From an uncultured Lacinutrix sp. (lineage in GTDB: Bacteria; Bacteroidota; Bacteroidia; Flavobacteriales; Flavobacteriaceae): a DNA stretch of 16,043 nucleotides. The notes under the pieces were generated by a model, which saw only the letters and a program-made list of their open reading frames with translations, had not been told where the DNA came from and searched no databases. Positions 10,956-16,043 of the stretch are shown in pieces. Both the position numbers and the translations under genes were made by a program. Positions within the stretch are counted from its first letter, which is position 1, and the number at the start of each line of letters is the position of its first letter. The stretch covers positions 1 to 16,043 of the forward strand of contig CALGIH010000301.1 of NCBI GenBank assembly GCA_937916035.1, read 5' to 3'.

Positions 10956-11450
10956 TTAATTTATTTGAACCAAGCCTCCAACAAGAGGAGTTTTATAAAA
11001 TACCCCTTCATTAAAATTAACAACATTTAAGCCATCAGCTGTATAAGCATAAAACCAGAAAGTTCCATAAATATTTTTTGGAGTGTCATTATCAATAGTA
11101 CCAACTATAATTTGCCCTGTAGGTGGATAAATTGAAATACTTGGATCTGGCATATTCTCACTTGAATAAACAGTACCATCTGCATCCTTAAAAATAGCTA
11201 TATTACCTGTATCTAGACCAATTTCAAAAGTTCCTCTAACATCATTATTTGTAATTAGCTGCACTGTTTCACCTGCATTTCTAACCTCTATGACGTAGCC
11301 TCCATTATCAATATCAGCGGCTAAAAAATTTGCTTGCCATATAATTTTTCCGTTTTTATGAGCTTGTATTGCTGGCGAATTAAACCTAACTTCATCACTA
11401 CAACTCACAGCTAAAAGCACCACTACAAGGCTTATAAATACTTTTTTCAT
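10956..11450 (-). CDS. Small lipoprotein, probably surface-exposed, unknown function
   Basis: This 164-residue protein has a lipoprotein signal: Lys2-Lys3, a hydrophobic core, then AVSC with Cys17 as the lipidated residue. The residues after Cys are Ser-Asp-Glu, which fits the acidic export signal described for surface lipoproteins of Flavobacteria. The remainder looks like a small beta-rich domain: alternating hydrophobic strands, NG/DNGG turns, and Trp38 plus FWFY near 132. It resembles the short Bacteroidota lipoproteins grouped as DUF6252, though I cannot confirm that by reading. A -7 match TACTTTTG at 11482-11475 would place the transcript start about 18 bases before the ATG. It is divergent from rpsP and lies 109 bases upstream of dnaE on the same strand, so read-through into dnaE is possible. 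Confidence 0.75.
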   Translation of the reverse strand: MKKVFISLVVVLLAVSCSDEVRFNSPAIQAHKNGKIIWQANFLAADIDNGGYVIEVRNAGETVQLITNNDVRGTFEIGLDTGNIAIFKDADGTVYSSENMPDPSISIYPPTGQIIVGTIDNDTPKNIYGTFWFYAYTADGLNVVNFNEGVFYKTPLVGGLVQIN

Positions 11451-11474
11451 AATTACTTAACGACTTTAAGACAC

Positions 11475-11482
11475 CAAAAGTA
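11475..11482 (-). promoter_or_regulatory. Possible -7 element of the small lipoprotein gene
   Basis: TACTTTTG on the minus strand fully matches TAnnTTTG and lies 25 bases before the ATG. No TTG sits at the expected -33 distance, so the promoter would rest mainly on this element. Confidence 0.4.
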
Positions 11483-11505
11483 TAATAAAAAAGCTAAACT
11501 CATCA

Positions 11506-11534
11506 TTGTGAATTAGAAAAATGTAGTATCTTTG
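11506..11534 (+). promoter_or_regulatory. Promoter of rpsP
   Basis: TTG (11506-11508), an 18-base spacer and TATCTTTG (11527-11534) fit the Bacteroidota sigma-A pattern. Transcription would begin near 11541, about 40 bases before the rpsP ATG. It is divergent from the small lipoprotein promoter and separated from it by only a few dozen bases. Confidence 0.7.
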
Positions 11535-11541
11535 CGCTCTC

Positions 11542-11576
11542 ATTAATAATAGAGGTCGCGAACCTCACTAATTAAT
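11542..11576 (+). promoter_or_regulatory. Structured leader of rpsP (candidate regulatory hairpin)
   Basis: GAGGT (11552-11556) pairs with ACCTC (11562-11566) around the loop CGCGA. Outside a 4x4 internal loop, ATTAAT (11542-11547) can pair with ATTAAT (11571-11576). The fold takes up nearly the whole predicted leader and ends four bases before the ATG. Ribosomal protein genes are often controlled by such leaders, but function here is inference. Confidence 0.4.
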
Positions 11577-11580
11577 TTTT

Positions 11581-12168
11581 ATGGCAGTTAAATTAAGACT
11601 ACAAAGACACGGTAAAAAAGGAAAACCTTTTTACTGGATTGTTGCAGCAGATGCAAGATCAAAAAGAGATGGTAAATACCTAGAAAAAATAGGAAGTTAC
11701 AATCCAAACGTAAACCCAGCAATTATAGATTTAGATGTTGATGGTGCAGTAAAATGGCTTCAAAATGGAGCGCAACCTACTGACACTGCAAAAGCAATTT
11801 TATCTTATAAAGGTGCATTGTTAAAAAATCATTTAGCAGGTGGCGTAAGAAAAGGTGCATTAACTGAAGAGCAAGCTGAAGCAAAATTTCAAGCTTGGTT
11901 AGATGAAAAAGCAAACAAAGTTGATTCTAAGAAAGATGGTTTAGCTAAAGCTGATGCTGAAGTTAGAGCAAAAGCATTAGAAGCTGAAAAAGCAGCAAAC
12001 GAAGCTCGTATTGCAGCAGCAGCTCCTGTTGTTGAAGAAGAAGTGACTGAAGAGGTTGTTGCTGATGAAGCTACAGCTGAAACAACTGAAGAAGTTGTAG
12101 AAGTTGTAGAAGTAGCTAAAGCTGAAACAACAACTGAAGAAGTTAAAGCTCCAAACAAAGAAGAGTAA
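11581..12168 (+). CDS. rpsP: 30S ribosomal protein bS16 with long acidic C-terminal extension
   Basis: This is a 195-residue protein. The first 80-85 residues are canonical S16 (MAVKLRLQRHGKKGKPFYWI, then DGKYLEKIGSYNP and the DGAVKWLQNGAQPT segment). S16 binds 16S rRNA in the body of the small subunit and helps its assembly. The remaining 110 residues have no counterpart in the 80-90 residue E. coli protein. Residues 95-145 look like a charged helix rich in Ala, Glu and Lys, and 150-195 are low-complexity Val/Glu/Thr/Ala with a strongly acidic charge. Extended S16 proteins are usual in Bacteroidota, so this is probably genuine rather than a fusion error. No Shine-Dalgarno is visible before the ATG. 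It is followed by a strong terminator, then rimM. Confidence 0.97.
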   Translation: MAVKLRLQRHGKKGKPFYWIVAADARSKRDGKYLEKIGSYNPNVNPAIIDLDVDGAVKWLQNGAQPTDTAKAILSYKGALLKNHLAGGVRKGALTEEQAEAKFQAWLDEKANKVDSKKDGLAKADAEVRAKALEAEKAANEARIAAAAPVVEEEVTEEVVADEATAETTEEVVEVVEVAKAETTTEEVKAPNKEE

Positions 12169-12190
12169 AGAAATTATTTTTTATACTTTT

Positions 12191-12221
12191 AAACTCCGAT
12201 ACCCTGTATCGGAGTTTTTTT
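12191..12221 (+). terminator. Rho-independent terminator of rpsP
   Basis: A 12-bp perfect stem, AAACTCCGATAC/GTATCGGAGTTT, has a 3-base loop and continues into a T run up to 12221. It starts 23 bases after the rpsP stop and should end or strongly reduce transcription before rimM. Confidence 0.9.
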
Positions 12222-12225
12222 ATGA

Positions 12226-12245
12226 ATTCCCTTGAAAAAGGGAAT
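12226..12245 (+). other. GAAA-tetraloop hairpin between rpsP and rimM
   Basis: ATTCCCTT and AAGGGAAT form an 8-bp perfect stem capped by GAAA and followed by CTTTT. It sits just after the rpsP terminator. It could be a second, back-up terminator or a processing or stabilising structure. It overlaps the -33 element of the proposed rimM promoter. Confidence 0.5.
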
Positions 12246-12262
12246 CTTTTAACTTATATTTC
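12232..12262 (+). promoter_or_regulatory. Possible promoter of rimM-trmN6
   Basis: TTG (12232-12234), a 20-base spacer and TATATTTC (12255-12262; one mismatch to TAnnTTTG) give a plausible promoter. It would restart transcription after the rpsP terminator. The leader would contain the hairpin TTTCCGA/TCGGAAA at 12275-12292. Confidence 0.45.
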
Positions 12263-12310
12263 ATAACGTGAAGATTTCCGATTACTCGGAAACGAAAATT
12301 AATGTTTTCG

Positions 12311-12838
12311 ATGCAAAAAGAAGATTGTTTTTATTTAGGAAAAATTGTCACCAAGTATAGCTTTAAAGGAGAGCTTTTGGCAAAACTTGACACTGATCAA
12401 CCTGAACTTTATGAGCATTTAGATGCCATTTTTGTACAAGTAAGAAATAATTTAATTCCTTTTTTTGTTGAAAGCTCACAGCTTCACAAATCAGATTTGT
12501 TACGAGTTAAATTTGAAGATGTCGATACCGAAGGTGACGCTGACGCCTTAATAAAAAGCGAATTATACTTGCCACTCAAATTCTTACCAAAACTGGAGGG
12601 TAACAAGTTTTACTATCACGAAGTCATTGGTTTTAAAATTACGGATAAGAATTTTGGAGAAATTGGAATCATCACAGCTATAAATGATTCAACTGCTCAA
12701 GCTCTTTTTGAAGTAGATCGAAATGGTATTGATATTCTAATTCCTATGAATGATGAATTCATTATCGAGGTCAATAGAAAAACCCAAACCATAACTGTTG
12801 AAACGCCTCCTGGACTTATTGAATTATATCTAGATTAA
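12311..12838 (+). CDS. rimM: Ribosome maturation factor RimM
   Basis: This encodes 175 residues from the second ATG (12311). An in-frame ATG at 12302 would add only MFS, and relatives usually begin close to KEDCFYLGKI, so the inner start is preferred. The N-terminal RimM domain (DCFYLGKIVTKYSFKGELL, residues 4-22) is followed by the C-terminal PRC-barrel from about residue 95 (FYYHEVIGF to the PGLIELYLD end). RimM binds S19 and assists maturation of the head of the 30S subunit and 16S rRNA processing. The place after rpsP is the classic gene order. A 7-bp hairpin (12275-12292) stands in the leader. The stop TAA shares its last A with the ATG of trmN6, so the two genes are translationally coupled. 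Confidence 0.95.
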   Translation: MQKEDCFYLGKIVTKYSFKGELLAKLDTDQPELYEHLDAIFVQVRNNLIPFFVESSQLHKSDLLRVKFEDVDTEGDADALIKSELYLPLKFLPKLEGNKFYYHEVIGFKITDKNFGEIGIITAINDSTAQALFEVDRNGIDILIPMNDEFIIEVNRKTQTITVETPPGLIELYLD

Positions 12839-13554
12839 TGTCTTCGCTTCCTTTTAAATTTAAGCAGTTTACAATTGACCAAGATAGATGCGCCATGAAA
12901 ATTGGTACAGATGCTGTATTACTTGGCGCGTGGACTTCAGTAAATCAAGAACCATTTTCAGTGCTCGATATTGGAGCTGGCTCAGGAGTTATCGCTTTAA
13001 TATTAGCCCAACGAAGTAACGCGGAACTTATTGATGCTATTGAAATTGCTGATGATGCTTACGAACAATGCACAGAGAATTTTGAAAATTCTTCTTGGAA
13101 CGATAGACTTTTTTGTTACCATACATCGTTAAAAGAATTTACAGAAGAGATTGAAGACAAATACGATTTGATTGTTTCCAATCCACCTTTTTATTCAGAT
13201 GATTATAAAAGCGATGATAAACAACGAGCCTTAGCTCGCTTTGAAGACGCTTTACCTTTTAGTCATTTATTAGAAAGCGTGTCGAATTTACTTTCTAAAA
13301 ATGGTGTGTTTTCTGTTGTTCTTCCCTTTAAAGAAGAAGAAAAGTTCATAGCCTTAGCAACAGAATCGAGATTATTTCCAAATAGTATATTAAGAGTTAA
13401 AGGCAATCCTTCATCAGAAATAAAGCGCAGTCTTATGCAGTTTTCGTTTACTGAATGTGAAGTTGAAATTGATGAATTAATTATTGAAACCGAACGGCAT
13501 CAATACACTCAAGATTATATTAATTTAACTAAGGATTTTTACTTAAAAATGTAG
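12838..13554 (+). CDS. trmN6: tRNA1(Val) (adenine(37)-N6)-methyltransferase
   Basis: This 238-residue protein is close to the usual 245. It is a Rossmann-fold class I methyltransferase: SAM motif I LDIGAGSGV at 43-51, acidic motif II EI at 69-70, and the N6-adenine motif NPPF at 115-118. It also has the YfiC/TrmN N terminus (FKQFTIDQDRCAMKIGTDAVLLGAW) typical of enzymes that methylate A37 beside the anticodon of tRNA-Val. Its substrate is therefore inferred from family membership. It is cytosolic. The start overlaps the rimM stop by one base (TAATG). At the other end its TAG directly abuts the TAA of the convergent hydrolase gene, leaving no room for an intergenic terminator. Confidence 0.9.
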   Translation: MSSLPFKFKQFTIDQDRCAMKIGTDAVLLGAWTSVNQEPFSVLDIGAGSGVIALILAQRSNAELIDAIEIADDAYEQCTENFENSSWNDRLFCYHTSLKEFTEEIEDKYDLIVSNPPFYSDDYKSDDKQRALARFEDALPFSHLLESVSNLLSKNGVFSVVLPFKEEEKFIALATESRLFPNSILRVKGNPSSEIKRSLMQFSFTECEVEIDELIIETERHQYTQDYINLTKDFYLKM

Positions 13555-14433
13555 TTAATACGACCTCAACATGGGTCGTGTTAAACAGGTTGGTCCTCCT
13601 CCGCCTTTTACGCTAATATCATTTCCGTTATAAGAAGTAACTTTACATCCTGCCTTATCTAATAATTTTTGAGTTTTAGGGTTTCCAGCAACCATTAAAC
13701 ACTCTCGTGGCGCAATTGCTAGCACATTACAACCCATAGAATCAAATTCCTCCTCTGGAACTTCAATAAGTTCAAAGCCTCTTTTTAAGAGTTCATTTCT
13801 GAATTTAATTGGCATTAAAGGTGAATATACAACAGCCAAATCTTTATCCACAGGACTTAAAATACTCATTAAATGGAACACATCACTTTCACCTTTATAA
13901 TGTGGTAAGTCTACAACAATTACCGCAATGCCTTTAGGCTCTAATAAAGCTTTTAGTTGTGAAATCCCTGCTTCATTCGTTCTATAAGTATGACCAACCG
14001 CTAAAGTCTTTTCATCCAACCAAGCAACATCACCTCCTTCTATAGTTCCAGGTGATTTTATAATCCCTAAAATAGGAATGGCATTTGCAGTATAGGTATC
14101 CAAATGAGATTGAGGTTCATTAATACGACCTTCCTTTCCCATATTACAAAGAATCATTCCAAAATCTGTTGCGATAGAGGCATCTCTACAATAAATAGAA
14201 TCAATCTTAATGTTATTATCATGAGGAAAAAAATCAACGGAAACGTTTTTATGAATCAAACATTTTTGAAAGAAATCATACTCATCTAGAGCGTTATCAA
14301 AATCTGGTCTCGATAAATAATTAAGTTCTCGCCATTGTTCACTTAAATGAATATCTGATACAAAAGCATTTTTTGCAGGTTTTATATATACCGATTGTAG
14401 TTTTAAATATTCTGAGTGATGTGTTGTTTTCAT
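13555..14433 (-). CDS. DDAH/arginine deiminase-type amidinohydrolase
   Basis: This 292-residue protein has the pentein-fold pattern of dimethylarginine dimethylaminohydrolases (COG1834). The catalytic Cys283 lies in GGGGPTCLTRPM at the end, His187 in DVFHLMS, and the acidic pair Glu132/Asp135 in TIEGGDV. The substrate-side CRD stretch at 82-84 fits the family. Enzymes of this group hydrolyse the guanidino group of methylated arginines (to citrulline and a methylamine), or of arginine or related compounds. The exact substrate cannot be read here. Full arginine deiminases are about 400 residues, so a plain ArcA is unlikely. There is no signal peptide, so it is cytosolic. It lies 92 bases behind the AdiC-like transporter on the same strand, with no clear promoter of its own, suggesting an operon in which the transporter supplies or exchanges the substrate. 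Confidence 0.85.
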   Translation of the reverse strand: MKTTHHSEYLKLQSVYIKPAKNAFVSDIHLSEQWRELNYLSRPDFDNALDEYDFFQKCLIHKNVSVDFFPHDNNIKIDSIYCRDASIATDFGMILCNMGKEGRINEPQSHLDTYTANAIPILGIIKSPGTIEGGDVAWLDEKTLAVGHTYRTNEAGISQLKALLEPKGIAVIVVDLPHYKGESDVFHLMSILSPVDKDLAVVYSPLMPIKFRNELLKRGFELIEVPEEEFDSMGCNVLAIAPRECLMVAGNPKTQKLLDKAGCKVTSYNGNDISVKGGGGPTCLTRPMLRSY

Positions 14434-14525
14434 TTATTAAAAAAATTAAGTTCTTGACATTCAATTATAAAAATTTCTAATGGTATTAAACTTTTGCCTG
14501 GCAAATGGCCAAATCGACTTTCATA

Positions 14526-15833
14526 TTAGCTTTTTCTCTGGTTCCATTTCATCATAACATAAAATGGAATTCCTAACAATAATAATAAAAATCCGTAAAA
14601 AACTGTATCTGCTTCAGACCCATAAATTGCCCATAACGAATAAGCAAAACCCAAGCTACCTAATACAAATGTTTTGAGAAAATTATTAATATGAAGTTTC
14701 TTTTCAATAAGCACAATAATATAGGAAGCCGAAACAAATAAATAAGGCACTAAACACGCCAATACGGTTAGATTCACAACAAACGTAAACTGATCTACCA
14801 AACCATCAGAGACGTTCATGAGTAGGATTATTGAACTTAACACACTTCCAATAATCAATCCTATATAAGGAACTCCTTTTTTGTTTTCTTTTTTAAACAT
14901 CTTTGGAAACATATTATCTTTCGCTGCTGCCATTGGCAACTGACTCACAATTAAAATCCATCCATTTAAAGCACCAATACCTGAAATTGCAGCTCCAGCT
15001 GCTACAAAATAGCCAGCGTATTCTCCACCAATAATTTTTCCAGCTTCAGCAAATGGTGCAGGCGAATCTTTTAAAACCTCAACAGGTAAAATGCCAAATA
15101 AAACAACGGTTCCTAGAATATAAACTAGTGTTACTATAATGGTTCCGAGCATTGTTGCTTTCGGCACTATCTTCTTTGGATTTTCTACATTTTCTGCAGG
15201 AATGGTTGCAGATTCAATACCTAAAAACGCGTATAATGTTAAGGCAGCGACAACAGGAAAAGTCGCAAAATTACTTTCTCCAGTTAAATTAAAGTCTGGG
15301 AAATTGTCTAAACTAAAAAAGAAAGCGCCTAATAAAATAATTAGAGCTAAAGGCAAAAGTTTTAAAACGGTTGTGATTACTTGAATTCTTCCCGATTCTT
15401 TGATTCCTTTAGAATTTACCCACGTAAAAAACCAAATCATACCTAAACCAAGACTCACTTTTAAAATCGGATTTGTATTCAACTCAGGAAAAAAGTAACT
15501 CAAGGCTCCAATAATAGCTAGAGCAATTCCTGCATTACTAACCCAACAGGAAATCCAATAACCCCAAGCCACCAAAAAACCTATAAAATCTCCAAATCCA
15601 GCTTTTGAATAGGTATAAGGGCCACCACTTTTATTAACAATAATTTTACTGAAATTACTAAATATTTTAGCTAAAATTAAAGCTCCAGCAGAAGTAAACA
15701 ACCATCCAAGAATACTGATGCTTCCGTAACTAGCTAATGAAGCTGGAAGTAAAAAAATACCTGCTCCAATCATGTTCCCAACAACTAACGAAGTTGTAGT
15801 AATTAATCCTATTTTTCGTGGTTTTGAAGCCAT
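14526..15833 (-). CDS. APC-superfamily amino acid/polyamine transporter, AdiC-like
   Basis: This 435-residue membrane protein has about 12 hydrophobic segments, close to the 445 residues of E. coli AdiC (arginine/agmatine antiporter). It aligns with AdiC by eye along most of its length. The TM1 motif GNMIGAGIFLLPASLA matches, and the AdiC binding residues Asn22, Tyr93, Asn101, Glu208 and Trp293 correspond to Asn20, Tyr92, Asn100, Glu207 and Trp292. Two pocket positions differ: Ser26 to Ala24 and Trp202 to Tyr201. It probably moves a basic amino acid or amine across the inner membrane, by exchange or uptake; AdiC itself is an antiporter. It is upstream of the DDAH-like gene on the same strand and divergent from the ring-hydroxylating oxygenase gene. 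A plausible promoter lies upstream at 15869-15898. Confidence 0.88.
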   Translation of the reverse strand: MASKPRKIGLITTTSLVVGNMIGAGIFLLPASLASYGSISILGWLFTSAGALILAKIFSNFSKIIVNKSGGPYTYSKAGFGDFIGFLVAWGYWISCWVSNAGIALAIIGALSYFFPELNTNPILKVSLGLGMIWFFTWVNSKGIKESGRIQVITTVLKLLPLALIILLGAFFFSLDNFPDFNLTGESNFATFPVVAALTLYAFLGIESATIPAENVENPKKIVPKATMLGTIIVTLVYILGTVVLFGILPVEVLKDSPAPFAEAGKIIGGEYAGYFVAAGAAISGIGALNGWILIVSQLPMAAAKDNMFPKMFKKENKKGVPYIGLIIGSVLSSIILLMNVSDGLVDQFTFVVNLTVLACLVPYLFVSASYIIVLIEKKLHINNFLKTFVLGSLGFAYSLWAIYGSEADTVFYGFLLLLLGIPFYVMMKWNQRKS

Positions 15834-15868
15834 TTAACTAGTTTTAAAAAGAGGTATGGTTTAATTGT

Positions 15869-15898
15869 GTAAATTAGTAGCGCATAACGAATGTACAA
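15869..15898 (-). promoter_or_regulatory. Possible promoter of the transporter-hydrolase pair
   Basis: On the minus strand TTG (15898-15896), a 19-base spacer and TAATTTAC (15876-15869) give a partial match to TAnnTTTG (two mismatches). The transcript would start about 30 bases before the ATG. Confidence 0.35.
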
Positions 15899-15915
15899 TT
15901 ATATTATTTATGATA

Positions 15916-16043
15916 ATGAAATATAATATTGATCCAGATATTAGAAAAGCGGAAACACTTCCTGCGTTATTTTATAAAGACAATGAAACTTTTGAAGCTT
16001 TAAAAAGAGATGTGTTTCTTAAATCATGGCAGTTTATTGGTGA
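15916..16043 (+). CDS. Rieske-type ring-hydroxylating oxygenase alpha subunit, N-terminal fragment (probable)
   Basis: The frame is open from ATG 15916 to the window edge (42 codons, no stop); an in-frame ATG at 15910 would add two residues. The visible part reads IDPDIRKAETLPALFY, then VFLKSWQFIG. The Asp-rich start, the LPxxFYxD segment and the F-x-x-SWQFIG strand are typical of the region just before the Rieske [2Fe-2S] domain in aromatic ring-hydroxylating oxygenase alpha subunits. The Cys-x-His motifs would come about 40 residues later, outside the window. If correct, it would hydroxylate or demethylate a small organic substrate with an NAD(P)H reductase partner. It is divergent from the transporter gene and shares a 76-82 base upstream region with it. 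Confidence 0.6.
   Translation, partial: MKYNIDPDIRKAETLPALFYKDNETFEALKRDVFLKSWQFIG

Noticed and set aside
11889-12158. Minus-strand open frame of 89 codons, Ser/Thr/Ala/Val-rich
   Set aside because: It is the mirror of the low-complexity acidic tail of S16; repetitive GAA/GTT codons leave the opposite strand open. No start signal or homology-like pattern.
14494-14515. Inverted repeat TTTGCC/GGCAAA between the transporter and hydrolase genes
   Set aside because: Only one unpaired base in the strict form, and no T run on the minus strand. It does not convincingly end transcription between the two genes.

Overview
The window looks like a piece of a Flavobacteriaceae (Bacteroidota) chromosome. 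It is AT-rich, and the promoters that can be recognised follow the Bacteroidota pattern TTG-N18-23-TAnnTTTG. Shine-Dalgarno sequences are weak or absent. The lipoproteins have Flavobacteria-like N termini. DnaE is the long form with an exonuclease domain fused at its N terminus, and ribosomal protein S16 carries a long acidic tail. The genus cannot be told from this alone; marine relatives of Olleya, Psychroserpens or Winogradskyella are plausible.

Layout, left to right. (1) 1-1858, minus: the first 619 residues of a large secreted sortilin/VPS10-type protein rich in Asp-box (BNR) repeats, cut by the window edge. (2) 1859-2278: a noncoding stretch with a possible promoter, several hairpins and the terminator of the next gene. 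(3) 2279-2352, minus: tRNA-Asp(GTC) with promoter and terminator. (4) 2433-10846, minus: transcription order dnaE, trxA, an M1 metallopeptidase lipoprotein and a DUF58/VWA protein. A strong terminator separates trxA from the peptidase, and the last two genes overlap. (5) 10956-11450, minus: a small predicted surface lipoprotein. (6) 11581-13554, plus: the translation cluster rpsP, rimM and trmN6, with a terminator and a second promoter between rpsP and rimM. (7) 13555-15833, minus: a DDAH/arginine-deiminase-like hydrolase behind an AdiC-like amino acid/polyamine transporter. (8) 15916-16043, plus: the first 42 codons of a probable Rieske-type ring-hydroxylating oxygenase alpha subunit.

Most of the window is housekeeping: replication (dnaE), redox (trxA), ribosome assembly (rpsP, rimM) and tRNA modification (trmN6). 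I see no transposase, phage gene, CRISPR array or rRNA.

The points most worth a second look are these. The fused DnaE keeps a full DEDDh exonuclease active site while five of the nine expected PHP metal ligands are replaced. A DDAH-like hydrolase is paired with an AdiC-like transporter that has an altered substrate pocket. Almost the whole short rpsP leader can fold. trmN6 and the hydrolase meet tail to tail with directly abutting stop codons. I did not find a clearly new multi-gene system.
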